64,000 nt of DNA. Origin: Trebouxia sp. TZW2008 (Eukaryota; Chlorophyta; Trebouxiophyceae; Trebouxiales; Trebouxiaceae). Within the stretch, counting starts at the first letter, position 1, and every line of letters starts with the position of its first letter. This document shows positions 1-13,109 of this stretch, one piece after another. The stretch covers positions 62,001 through 126,000 of the forward strand of contig BDIU01000045.1 of assembly GCA_002118135.1 (NCBI GenBank), written 5' to 3'. The notes under the pieces are model-generated. The model saw only the letters and a program-made list of their open reading frames with translations. It was not told the DNA's origin and did not search any database. Position numbers and translations under genes: made by a program.

Positions 1-271
1 AAGATCATGCTAGACCAGCATGATTCACAGCCCTTGCAGTGTTATGATTTTGTCTGACAGGCGACTGCTGGAGGGTGATGCAGAGAAAGGTGGACTTCAG
101 GGCTTGCAAGCACCTGTAGCCAACTGCTCCATGATCCGCTGTGATGTTGCATGGCTGTTCCGTACAACAGATCAGCATGTCTCTGATAGCCAGCATGACA
201 TCAGTGACAGGGTGTGTGAGCATGATAACAGCACACGTCAAAAGCCCAATGCATATGGACGCCGGGCATAC

Positions 272-2689
272 CTGTGGGTTGAACATGTCCAGTGGCTGTG
301 TATTAGGCCCAGCTGGGGCTGCAGGCTGCTGCCCTGGTGCAGCTGCCCCTGCGCCTGCCCCTACATCATGTTTAATACACAGATCAGGACGCTTTCACAA
401 GCAGCGCCAGGCAGCGTATAAGTAACGTCAATTTCAACACTTGGTGAAGATGATTAAGATGATGAAGGCTTGACAGGTGAATCGATGCACAGGACACAGG
501 CACTGGTGTTCATGTGATTCTGGCAATGATAGAACAGTAACACTGTGTTTTGCTTTAAAGCGCTGTGAGCAAGGCTGCCATTGTGCACTTTGAGCATATG
601 GGGCTATCTTGAAGATGATCATCATGCATGTCCACTCTGTCATATGAAGCCTAGACACAGTGCCACAATGTAGCTAAAAGTCAAGAAGCATAACAGACAA
701 CAAGCTTGTCAGAGCCCAGCAAGGATTGAGGTTGGATACACTTGGCAGACAACTGTATGCAACCACCCCTCCAACCTCCATGTCCAATATGGAATAGGTG
801 AGCACAGGACCACACTGCTCGGAGACAATTGATTGCTCCAGTACGTACCTCATTGAGCCTGCTAAGCCTGTCTAGCATGCGTTTTGAAAGAATGAGCTCA
901 ATGAAGCATTGAACGGCAATGCAGGAGGGGTACCTGGGGCAGCACCACCTGGGGCAGCTCCAACAGGTGGGGCATCAGCACCAGGAGGAATGCCAGACAT
1001 CAGATACTCCACAGCCCGCTCAGGGTTGTTGTATGCTGCCCGCATGGCTCTCACCACCTCCTCACGTGGGAAACCCATGTCCACAATCTGCGCTATGAAC
1101 CAAATGCTTGCAAGCGCCCATGACCTCATTGTATCTATGCATGCCATTACAATTTACAAGATCAGAGGCTACATGGGACAACCATGTCCATGTTCTGCAT
1201 CATGAATACGTTTCTGCTTGCAAGTGCCTGTGATCACAAACACAACCATGCGTGCTGTCTGCACTGATAAAGGCAGGGCAGCAGCTGACAGCAGAGCATC
1301 AATGGAGCATTTTGTCGCTGCTTAATCACCTTCTTCATGTCCTTAATCACCAATGAGACAAGAACAGGCATATTTTAGATGCTTGATCACATATTGCTGA
1401 TTCAGACTCCACATAAAGGTGTCTTTGGTCTCAAGGTGCCTTTGGTCAATTGTACCATCAAGCATTGCACGAGCTAAAATACCGCATACTGGCAGGATAG
1501 GCATTGGTGGACACGCACCCAGCCCCTGTGCTATGTAACATACTGTCATCACTATTAGCATAAGCAACAGTCTTGAATGCTGCAAGGGGCCTACCCCATC
1601 AATGCTTGACTTGAGACTATCACCAGTGGCCAGGTTAGATGCTGCTGAGGCATAAGGATCTCCACTGGAGGCAGGTGCAGCTGCTGCAGTGCTGGGGGTT
1701 GGTGCAGCTGCCGCAGCAGGTGCGGGGGCTGATGCTGTGATTGCTGCAGCTGGGACAGCCCTGCAAATCAGTGCTGCCAGCTTGCAGAACAAGCCGTGTA
1801 TACATGACAATGCTCTTGCATGCAAGACAGGCACTCCATCATGAAGTTGTGACAGGGATGAAGCGTATGCATATATATGCGTATGTATGTATGAAGCGCA
1901 CATGCATATGAGGCGTATGTGTATGACAGGGACCTGCTGGCTGAGGCTTGCGTTTGACAGCAATTGTATGACAAATGAAAGGGAAGTTGCTTACGATGAG
2001 GCTGCTGGCTGGCTAGTGGTGCTTGTGGCTGTTTGTGAAGCAGGTGCCTGCAATAGCAGAGCAAGTGAGAACTTATGGACTTTAACACTTCGAGCTCTTA
2101 TTGCAAGCTCAAATGATGCAGTAAGATTGACGAAAGCCGCAGCATACCGCTGCTGTAGAAGCTGCAGATGCCCCTGCCTGTTCTTTGGGCTCTGCAGCTT
2201 TGGCCTCGCCAGCTTTTGCCTTAGGCTGCATAGCAGAAAACTTTCACCAATCGTGATTGTGATTCCGGATCGATCGCATACGCTCTGCGTACTGCAAGCA
2301 TCACCTTGGTAACCATGATGACCATGAAGCCATTTTCAGACACCTTGTTGTCAGCAAGGGTCGTGTCATCTTTCAAGACCTGCAGGCATGTGTCGAGTGT
2401 GAGTACATTGGTCATTGCATATGTACCCGCAGATCATGCATCAACCTCGCAATCAAATCTGCTACCTTGCCCTGGAAGATCAGCACTTGATTGGCAGGTG
2501 GGAAAGCGTCTCCTTTTGTCTCACGGACCTTCTCTTTGACATCTGAAACCTTGAGCAAGAGCAGCGCATGTCAGTAAGCGCCATGCAGCAGCTTTCCGCC
2601 CGACGCGACTGTTGATGGTATACCTTGACGCTGCCCTCCAGATCCAAAGAAAAGCTGCTGCCGGTCACTGTCCGGAAGGTCACTTTCAT
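272..2689 (-). CDS. RAD23: RAD23-type UV excision repair / proteasome shuttle protein (partial)
   Basis: Eight exons read on the minus strand: 2689-2624, 2549-2466, 2379-2305, 2225-2148, 2047-1995, 1760-1595, 1087-934, 360-272. They join in phase to about 255 residues. The start ATG at 2689 opens a ubiquitin-like domain ([19 protein letters not shown], then an Ile-Phe-Gln-Gly-Lys segment). A long Ala/Pro/Thr linker follows, then a UBA domain in exon 7 with the core [10 protein letters not shown] and a conserved [12 protein letters not shown]. Exon 8 ends in PLDMFNP, the usual entry to the XPC-binding domain. In the family the UBL docks on the proteasome and the UBA domains bind ubiquitin chains; with XPC/RAD4 it acts in nucleotide excision repair. 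The XPC-binding and second UBA domains must lie left of position 1; bases 1-271 read as intron. Exon 2 uses an unusual AAG-type acceptor. A retrotransposon remnant sits in intron 7. Confidence 0.9.
799..902 (+). mobile_element. 5'-truncated non-LTR retrotransposon 3' end, family A copy 1
   Basis: Read on the plus strand it encodes [16 protein letters not shown], the degenerate C-terminus of a LINE ORF, followed by the family A 3' sequence with CCTGTCTAGCATGCGTTTT and an AATGA-rich tail. It matches copies at 9573, 23658 and 41432 (minus). It lies in RAD23 intron 7, antisense to the gene. The stop codon after VRT has changed to TCA. Confidence 0.65.
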
Positions 2690-3360
2690 CTTGGACTCTC
2701 ACAAAGCAATCACGCTGCGCAATGTATGTCTTGGCATGCCATCACCTGCTCTGCATCTCGGACGTGCAAGAGTATGCAGCTGCTTCTGTTCCTGCCTTCG
2801 CGGAACATCTAGGGTTGGGTTTTAGGGGTTGCACTGCACTCAGGACGACATCTAGCCTGTTAGGCTATACATTCGAGGCTGCCCTCAGACAGGGACATGT
2901 ACGAGGCAGGCTGGACGCTGTGCACTGCATGCCGAGCTTGGACACACGGACACGCAAGCCTGTGATGTACATGCATGCAACCACATGCAGACACAACGTC
3001 TAAAAGTACTTTTGCTTGCAAAAAAGCCATGAAGTTTGATATGCATTTCCACGCTGACCACGTGCACGATTCCAAACATGACACTGTGCTCAGCATGTCT
3101 GAGTTGCTGGCATGACTGCTGATACTCGATGAACAATGGACAGCTTCTGCATTGACAGTTCAATTGAAGTTTTCACTGTTGTTCTGCAAACTGCACTCTG
3201 TGACACTAGCAGAGGTTGAGGCTAGACTTGCCCTGCTTACTCATCATGAAATGAAAAAATGAGTGCCAAATTCTGATTCAAGCACTTTCGACTTTGACTA
3301 GCTGACACTTGAGCACTTGATGCTGTCGATGCGATGCTGGCAACATATTCGACCGTCACT
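2690..3360. other. Intergenic, RAD23 5' side / adenosine kinase 3' side
   Basis: The RAD23 start and the adenosine kinase stop face each other on the same strand, so this stretch holds the RAD23 promoter and the kinase 3' UTR. I see no convincing coding exon, RNA gene or repeat here. Confidence 0.5.
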
Positions 3361-5458
<2,098 letters not shown>

Positions 5459-5979
5459 ATTGGGCAGTCCGAAGAGGTGCAGTGGCGTAGAAGTAATAGA
5501 TCTATTAAACAAGCTGAGACCACAACGCATGCACTGATTGAGCGACAAACCCTTTGCATGCAAGCGTGATGCCGGCTACATCTTGATGTTGACCACGATT
5601 GACGGCATGACAAAACGTGGAATCTGCAGAGCCATTGTTTTCACGTTCAGTGACTTGAATGTAGGGCCAAACTGCATTGAGGCTTTCAAGCTGGATTGCG
5701 CAACCTCAAACTATCGAAATGTTTCTGACATCAGGAGCATGGCAAGCAGCACAGTCCTCTCTCACGGTCCTCCTTGTCGACGCTGCCTTGTGTGTCCGAC
5801 CATGCGTTACATGTTTTCAATATATCATGAATCATATATATTGGCTTGCTGGTCAGATAGGGTGAGACGCCTGTTGTTCCATCACCAATCGCCGAGAGCT
5901 GATTGAGCAGGAGCGTATCTGCAGCATGTGCTGAGTCTGCAATTGCCGGCAGCTGCTAGATGGGCTGAGGGGGCTGAAG
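5459..5979. other. Intergenic between two minus-strand genes
   Basis: Holds the ADK 5' flank and the 3' flank of the gene ending at 5980. No coding exon, RNA gene or repeat is supported. Confidence 0.45.
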
Positions 5980-8014
5980 TCATTGATCGGAGCTACAAAT
6001 AGCATACATTTCTGGCTGCTTGTCAGAGTCTACATTGGCTGTCTTCAGTGTTAATCCTTCCATCTGTGGTTGCGCTGCATTTGATGTCTGGCCTGCTGCA
6101 AGTCATGCATCAATACAGCACCTGCAGATGCTGGGCTGTGGAAGTGGCGCATGCCCACTAATACGCCTGCAAATGCCATAACAGCATTGAGCGTTACACA
6201 TTTTCAGAGAGGGTATGAATGCTGTACCTCCACATACTGAATGATATGCAATGGCTACAGGCTGCATTGCACGTTGCCTGGAAAAGCATGCTGAGTTTTG
6301 TTGTGTAAAATGCTGATGTATATGCGTGCACTCAGGGTCTCCTGGCAAAGAGTATGAAAGACTCATTACCTGCCCAGTACCATGGCTTGCTGCCGCCATA
6401 ATGCAAGACCAGTGTTCTCCTGTTGGCTCGAACAGCTACTGACTGCCTTTGGCTGCAGGTAAGACATTGTGGGTAGTAACGCTGCTCAACAACAGCTGAA
6501 CTCAGGCCAAGCTTCTCCGTCAAGCGACGCCATGGTGTAAAGCCTCTGGCTGCAACACCACTTCAAAGTCATTTGCTGAGTTGAAACAGAAGGCTGGGCT
6601 CTGCGACCCCAAGCCAGAAGCGTTGTCTGAAGATTCCTTAATGCCGCAATTCAGCAGGAGCAAAGAGTAATGGCTTTTGTATGCCAAAGAATTGGCAGGC
6701 AGGACTTGTGGCACAAAGTGGTAGAGGCAGGCAAAGTTTAGCAAGACAGCCAGCACATCACACACACACTGAGCAGCAGTAAAAGCAGACCTGATGGCTT
6801 CACAACAACTTGTTTGCTGGTGGCGCCCAATTTGCCTGTTGCAGTCCCGAGAAGCTTCTTGACGTTTGCTGTAGCCTCTGACCTGCTGCTACCCCAGACG
6901 TGCTTGTTTGGTGGTATATGATCGCCAACAGTCAACCCTTTCCTTTTGCCACAGTGATGGCACCCATCCCTGCAGCAATTAAAATACGCGTGCCACGCCT
7001 TCATTGACGCCGTTTTCAACATGCGACGATCATGTACGCCCTGTTCAATACATTACAAGACCGGCAGTGAAGCTTATCAACTGATAAGCATTGGCCAAAG
7101 CATGGTGAGAAGTTTCAGGTGCAGCGTGCCAACCTGCGCATCATGACTTTGAGCTCCTTCCTGCCAAGGTCTCCAGCATATTGTTTTCCCAGAGCTGGCA
7201 AGGACTCATGTGCCATGGCTCCTGCCTTGAACAGGTCACTTGGCATCAAATTACGGGACTTGCCACCCATAACCTGAAATAAAGACAGTTTGCGCTATGT
7301 GTGCAGCAGCCCACCTGATCACAAGCCTCACAAAGCCTTTGGGGTGCAAACGCCACAGCTATCTGAGTGTTATGCAGACAAGGTGGTCATGGGTGTGCAG
7401 TTGCAGCGTAACAGCACAAATTGTGGCCTATGAGATGACCTTGTATAAGGCAATGCCCATGCAGGCATCTAGCAGCAGATCCTTTCTGCGGAAGGCGACG
7501 CTGGTGGGTGTGGAAAGGGGGTGCTGACCAGTGCTGAAATGGTGCCGACAGTGTATTCCTGCCTGTCCTGCCATAGCAGAGGCAACGCCAATGCCAATCA
7601 GTCCCATGCCTCCACCCAGAATGCGATTCCCACACGAGATTCGGCAGGCAGCGCCAGCAAACTGTAGCAGGAATTGCTTCCATCAGAAGCCATAACAGTG
7701 AAAGCCACAGTGCAAAGGCTACTCACACTGGAACAGGCTCTTCCAGTGCAAAGCCAATGGATAGCGCGCAGTAGCTTACCTGAGTGCCTGCCAAGCCTAT
7801 CGTGAAGGCTACCCCAGAAGCCGCAGCGTGCACTACGTATGGGACAGCAGGTTGCAGAAGTTCAGCTGTTTGGCCAGCGAGATTTCTGCACGGGCATTGC
7901 AAGCTGTGTTGCATTTAGAAGACATCCTCGAGCGCTTTCTGCTGTTGCAGCCGCACAATCCTTCGTAATTTCGCAAACTGACCTGAGTGGGCCTTCCCCA
8001 AAGCTGACCGGCAT
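5980..8014 (-). CDS. Uncharacterised protein: small hydrophobic N-terminus plus HNH-like zinc module
   Basis: Seven exons join in phase: 8014-7983, 7885-7780, 7661-7440, 7273-7134, 6969-6791, 6495-6370, 6092-5980, giving 305 residues. The first third has hydrophobic, Gly/Ala-rich stretches (AASGVAFTIGLAG; ILGGGMGLIGIGVASAMAG), likely membrane-inserted. Residues about 120-165 hold a basic segment, MGGKSRNLMPSDLFKAG. The C-terminal half has CHHCGKRKGLTVGDHIPPNK (about 170-189) and later YYPQCLTCSQRQS (about 238). The spacing CxxC...GDHxPPN...CxxC resembles the zinc-bound treble clef of HNH nucleases, with DH in the catalytic place. I know similar unnamed eukaryotic proteins with a DH-x-PP motif but no established function, so nuclease activity is inference. 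The start is chosen because exon 1 joins exon 2 in phase; an ATG at 7914 is the alternative. It is divergent from the cyclophilin gene. Confidence 0.75.
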
Positions 8015-8421
8015 GTCGAGAGAGCCTGTGATACTAGCGAAGCTTGCTGCTTAAGCACATTTTGACGCAGCCCAAACGATGGAAGGGAGTGAAAGGGCAC
8101 GCCAATGCGGCGAGCGCAGGACGATATGCGCCGTACGCAAGCTAACCCTATCGAGCTTGCACTGCAGAAGGCTTGGTGACAATCAACTTGCTCCAGGCGC
8201 GATTGGGTTGCTTCAGTCAGCAAGCGCTGCTAGCTTGCAGGGTGACTCGCGTGCTCGACTGCACGTTGAAGGTCAGCCATCCGTCACGCTTGACGCTTGC
8301 TCGATTGACCTCGTATGCTGCGTCATGATGAGCGTGAAAAGCTTTGACTCACATGCTGCGCAACCCGTACGCATCGTTGCGATAGCTCGCCCTTCGCTGA
8401 GCTTGCCGCATACCCGACGCT
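8015..8421. promoter_or_regulatory. Divergent intergenic region (HNH-like gene / cyclophilin)
   Basis: About 400 bp separates the two start codons, so both promoters must lie here or overlap the 5' exons. It is less AT-rich than introns nearby. I do not identify a TATA box or a specific factor site. Confidence 0.45.
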
Positions 8422-10240
8422 ATGAGTGCTCCTTGCTGCCACGCGTTTCAGGGCGCGCCTTTCACCGGACGCTGCAGCAGCAAGACGCAGCGCTGGTCAG
8501 GTGTGCAGACTGCTCGCTCAAGGTCCGTCTTGCTGTGTCTTTTGACCAACGCAATACGCTGCGACATGCGTATGGTGTGCATAAGTGCCATTGAGATCTT
8601 GAACGCAGGAACACAGGTCGCCGTCATTGCGCTACAGCGACCTGCCACTGCAAAGCTGAAAAAGTTTTGTCTCGAAGAGCTGTGCAAGCCGAGCTGTTGG
8701 CAGCCCTCTTGCTCGCGGGCCCTCTGGAAGGTCGATGTAGTGAAGCAGATAGCAGTGCATCAATGGCAGACGTTGCAAGCGACCAACTAGATCTGACAAT
8801 AACAGACAAGGTAGATGGTGAGCTGATCAGCTGAGTCCACAGTTCCCCTTGCTGTGCCTCATTCAACAGCAGGGACAAGGTGTAGGTATTCTTTGATATT
8901 GGGCTCTGTCCACAAATGGTCAGAACAGATACCACCCTTGGAGACTCTTCTGCGATTTGTACTGATGCAGCTCCCCTTGGCAGAATAACGCTAGGTAACA
9001 GGCACTACTCTCCAAAACATGCATTCATGCAACAACCACACTTGCTTCTTGTCAAGGCAAAATACAGTATGCATGTATGACATGTCACAGCTCTTTGGCA
9101 TGTACAGGGCTGTATGGCAAGCTTGTTCCACAAACAGTAGCAAACTTCTGCTCAGCCATAAACTCTGGTCTCTACACAAACACTATCTGGAGCAAGGTAT
9201 TGCCTGGCCAGTATGTGCAAGCTGGCCAACAGGGCTCTAGGAGAACAGGCGCTGTGGACATGCGCCTCCCTGAATCTGTGCTGTCCAGAAATCCAGAAGT
9301 GCTTTCAAGCAAGTCATTTAGGTAAGAGACTGCGCTGCTGGCAAGGTCACGAAGGCGTCAGATTACTTACCTGGTTACTGATTCGATTTGGGCGATTAAC
9401 TCACCACTGCAAAATTCAGGATGGGTTTGTGAACCAACACTGACAGATGAAAGCCTTGGTGTAACTTAAATTTAGTCGTCAGTCAACAAAATCTCAGTGC
9501 GTGTCTGCACTCACTGGACAGCTGCTGCATATCACAGCAATGCAGAGGTGTCAACCACTTTCCTCTACCATTACTGGTTGGAGACAGTTGATTGCTCCAG
9601 TGCGTACCTAGCTGGGCCTGCTGAGCCTGTCTAGCAGGCGTTTTAAATGACTGAAATGAATGAAACTTCTTTTCATCAGCTGTAGCTGATCATGCAGGAT
9701 GCCCTCGTCCAAGCCTGGCACTATATCACTGAGCCTCGGCACCAATGATGATGACTCAGAGATAAGGCAGCGCCCAGGGTACCACAATACAGAGTTCGTC
9801 ATTGCTATAGGTGAGGTCATGTCCCAAGCATGCGTTCGCATGTTTGCTTGTGTCTTGTGCACTGGCCAAGCATGTAATCAAATGGTGCTGACGCCTGCAT
9901 GTTTGAGCTGATGCTGCTGCGGGCGGCTACACAACATACTTGCAATGATGAAACTGTTTGTGCACGATGTGCAGCATGCATCAATGCCCTTGTGCTGTGT
10001 GTGCGAGCAGGGCCAGGCCCTGCATCCAACCTTGACGGAGAGAACATTGCTTTTGGCAAGGTGTTGCAAGGTTTTGACACCATCAGAGCTATGACAGCTG
10101 TACCCACTTTCAAGTCCTCTGTCCCTGATCTTTACCAGAAGGTTGCAATTCTGCTCAAGGATGAGAGGGCTGCAAAAGTCAGGGCAAAATGGGGCAAGCC
10201 CCTCAAAGCCCTTGTCATCACAGGGGCAGGCATGGCCTAG
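8422..10240 (+). CDS. Chloroplast lumen-type cyclophilin-like protein (CYP26-2/CYP28 type)
   Basis: Six exons join in phase: 8422-8522, 8609-8810, 8886-8994, 9108-9321, 9698-9810, 10011-10240, giving 322 residues. The N-terminus is a plastid transit peptide (MSAPCCHAFQG..., rich in Arg/Ser/Cys), followed by a hydrophobic lumen-targeting segment, ELLAALLLAGPLEGRC. The cyclophilin fold follows: VFFDIGLCPQMVRTD, RITLG/LYGKLVPQTVANF, PGQYVQAG, and the C-terminal NLDGENIAFGKVLQGFDTI. The loop that normally reads FHR in active peptidyl-prolyl isomerases is here IWSKVLPG, so the catalytic Arg is absent, as in plant CYP28-like proteins. It is probably not an active isomerase but a lumenal chaperone or scaffold; that role is inference. 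The intron before 9698 carries a retrotransposon remnant. Confidence 0.88.
9573..9659 (+). mobile_element. Non-LTR retrotransposon 3' end, family A copy 2
   Basis: Encodes [12 protein letters not shown] followed by TAG, then GCCTGTCTAGCAGGCGTTTT and a CTGAAATGAATGAA tail. It is inserted in sense in intron 4 of the cyclophilin gene, shortly before exon 5. It is shorter at its 5' end than copies 1, 3 and 4. Confidence 0.7.
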
Positions 10241-11161
10241 CCTGTCTGGTGCATCGTGCTGCATCAAAGCCTGCTCCTGGTTTTGTACGACTTTCCACAG
10301 CTGGTTTTGCGTGCAATTCAAAAGCATGACACAATGTGGTTTTGTTGATGATATGTTGAGACTCAACTTTTGTGGCATCTGGGTGCTCAAGTGCTGTAGC
10401 CCCTGCCTCACAAACTGTTTGAAGTGTGAATATGAGCACATGCCACTGCAAAACAGCACACTTGGTCATGCTGGGCGGGATAGCCAGAATAACGTGCCAT
10501 TTTGTTCGCACTTGAACGGTGACTGATGACTGTTTTGCCCTTGCTGCCTCCATGTAGGCTAATTGCTTGCATACATTTCTGATATTGTGCATTAATGGGT
10601 CAAGTTCCAGGCTGTTGGGCTGTTGAATGTTTCAGCGCAGATCTTTGGTGCTATCCTGGCATACAGCAGTCTGAGGTGGCCCAGCCCAAATGGTGCCAAG
10701 TGTTGCCTGCAGCACTGAGCCCTGTCAGTTGGGCTCTGGTATTGACACCTGCATCAAGGCCATGTCAAGCAGCTGAATCCATGAACAGTATGGTGACACT
10801 TTTGTCAGATGCCAGACATGCCGCACTGCCAAGTGCTTGCTGAAGCACCAGTGGTGCCAGCACTGCTTCACATCTCTTTTGAAAGAACTTGACATGCTTT
10901 GTGTGTGCAAAGCATTGCCTTGTCTTGTTTGTCTTTGTTCATCGTAGTCAGTGTTGGTGAGGTGGACAGATTAGGACTGAGAGACGCGTTAGCATTCCAT
11001 TGCTCGTAACACAAAAAAAAGAGCAACAAAGAAAAAGCTCTTGGTTGAATTGCCGGAGCAACTTTTAATTTGTTACGAGCCCAAATAATAGATTCGCTCC
11101 GAAACACTAGCTGGCCTCTCGCAGGGCCTACTGTCAGACGCGACCTCGCTCACTCATCACC
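10241..11161. other. Intergenic
   Basis: Holds the cyclophilin 3' flank and the 5' flank of the LRR-like ORF. A short A-rich run lies near 11010-11040. I see no coding exon or repeat I can support. Confidence 0.4.
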
Positions 11162-11839
11162 ATGGTCTTCGTTCAGCGATTCAGCAGAAATCATTGCAAC
11201 TTGCCGTCTATGCTAGAAAATCTCGACCTTGCGGAGGCCTTGAAACCCACACTGTCCGACCTCTCGAATCTTTACAGCACGAACGTTCAGATGCTCCCCG
11301 AAACGTCAAGGCGCCTGGTTTGTGACTTTTCCAACAATAATCTCGGCCTACAGCATCTCGAAGCGCTGGCTTTATGGCTGCAGCAGCCAAGTAACCACGT
11401 TGGAATCTATGCTCTAGATCTGTCATTCAACCGTATTCAAGCGTCGTGGGAACAATTTCTGCCAGTTGTCAAGAAGCTCAGTATGTATGTACAGCATATG
11501 GACTTCGGAGGGAACTATCTGCCATCTCTACTGCAGCCAGAACAAATACTGACGTCTTTGCCCAACACTGTCAGCTCGTCAGTCGCATTTCATAGCCGGT
11601 GTGGCAATCCCTGGGTGGACAGCTGGACATCAAGGTCCAGAGACTTCAAGGAATTAGCATATGGGTACTATGGATCGAGATGGTACGAGCGAAACATTTC
11701 ATGCCAAACATGGTTCGTGTGCAAAGCCATTGCCCTCAAAAGCCCCTTGAGTGCAGGCTGTATGATGATTAGGATGCCACCAAGGGTCATCAGAAGCATG
11801 TCAAACTCCATGTGTAAGGCTTGTTTGGCGGCACTTTAA
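11162..11839 (+). CDS. LRR-like hypothetical protein (5' part)
   Basis: An open frame of 225 codons starts at an ATG after an ACC context. It has leucine-rich-repeat-like phrases: LVCDFSNNNLG, IYALDLSFNRIQ and VQHMDFGGNYLPSL are spaced about 25-35 residues apart and resemble xxLxLSxNxI units. The later GNPWVDSW...FKELAYGYYG also looks like real protein, but the last 60 or so residues do not. Translation probably leaves this frame through an intron near 11680. A candidate downstream exon lies near 12100-12210 (MPVDEFAGWSGIKRFADAK). I do not recognise the family beyond the LRR-like pattern. Confidence 0.45.
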   Translation: MVFVQRFSRNHCNLPSMLENLDLAEALKPTLSDLSNLYSTNVQMLPETSRRLVCDFSNNNLGLQHLEALALWLQQPSNHVGIYALDLSFNRIQASWEQFLPVVKKLSMYVQHMDFGGNYLPSLLQPEQILTSLPNTVSSSVAFHSRCGNPWVDSWTSRSRDFKELAYGYYGSRWYERNISCQTWFVCKAIALKSPLSAGCMMIRMPPRVIRSMSNSMCKACLAAL

Positions 11840-13109
11840 GGTAATGGGCAAATGGAGGATTCAGGCGCTATTCCAGGCCTTGCTGCTTGCATGCTTCAAC
11901 AACATGATTGGTATCGAGGCTCAACTGCTGGCTTCAGGCTGGTTTGCAACATGGCTGCTTGAGCTGCAGACCCAAAGTTCTGCTTCAACATACAGCATAA
12001 GCTACCAAAATTGCTGACACTGATTGCTCATGCATCTGCTCAGGCTGCTGCAGCGGACACACTCATTCAGCAATCTCTTGCAAGCACTGGACCGCGTCGG
12101 TGCAATGTTTCATCACACCACAGCAAATGCCCGTGGACGAGTTCGCCGGTTGGTCTGGCATCAAGCGCTTTGCTGATGCTAAAGTCATTGGCTTCACATC
12201 CTGCTCTCTCTTGGGGATTGTCTGAGCACCCATATTTCAACGCACTGCAGCTCTGGTCTTCGAGCTTCTGGTCGTCAAAGTATGACGTGCCCATTGTGCT
12301 GTTGCACGATTGTTGCCAAATCCCCCAAGTCTGTAAATGAGATTGGGATGCAATTCAGCTTGAGATATAGGTCAAGACCATGCAGGCATCAAAACATGCA
12401 TAGAATTGATACAGACCAGTGCAAAAGTGCAAATTGGCCGTACAGCAAACCGTTTGCAACTGACTACATGGTTTTGGCCAGCAGTCATGCTCTTGTGCAA
12501 CAACTGTGCATGCACGGCTTTCAGTTGCTTGGCTTTCAGTTGTTTGGTACGACAGATACTTCCGGCAGCCTGATGCCTGTTGCTTCAGATTGGTCTTTGC
12601 AAGGTTGTCTAGATGAATATATATCATGTTATACATAAAGACATGTCGTTGACAGCTGCAGCCCTTGCAATTGCACAAGATGTGTACCATCTTGGTTCAT
12701 TTCTGTGCCTGTTGCAATGTTTAGCTCACTCAGGTCATATGCTGATTCAGTGGCTCCTACACAAAACGCATGCAGTTGACACCACTAAACAAGGTGCATG
12801 CTAGACTACTGCCAAAGTATCCTAAATCAAATGCATCCTAGGCATGGTACTGTCAAACAGGGCATCAGCAGAGACGTGATGCCTTCAAGCATAGGCAGTT
12901 CATCATGACTTGCAAATGAACAGGATGCAGTCAGCCACAGCAGCAGAGCATGCATAAATTAGGTGACTGCCACCAATCAGACAGGACTGTGTCTGCAGAC
13001 CTTCGATTAGAATTGTGACAACCTCTTCAGGTCTTTTGCTTCCAGATCACCAAATAGGTAACAGCTAGTCAGGACCCCTGCCAAGCTTGCTCCGTAGAGC
13101 TTGCAAATT
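11840..13109. other. Unassigned, possible 3' exons of the LRR-like gene
   Basis: A stretch near 12100-12270 reads VDEFAGWSGIKRFADAKVIG and then, after a TGA, QRTAALVFELLVVKV in the same frame. It could be one or two exons of the upstream gene, but I could not join them with certainty. The rest, 12300-13109, shows nothing I can support. Confidence 0.3.

Noticed and set aside
8079..8594. A 171-codon plus-strand open frame upstream of the cyclophilin gene
   Set aside because: It overlaps cyclophilin exon 1 in another frame, and the real transit-peptide frame joins the later exons in phase. The rest is promoter sequence with no protein-like pattern.
8624..8935. Minus-strand open frame over the cyclophilin exons
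   Set aside because: At first it looked protein-like (VVSVLTICGQSPIS), but it is the complement of the plus-strand exon encoding VFFDIGLCPQMVRTD.
12172..12275. In-frame TGA in the candidate LRR-gene exon, read as selenocysteine
   Set aside because: No SECIS-like hairpin was recognised and the exon itself is uncertain; an unrecognised intron or end of the frame is simpler.
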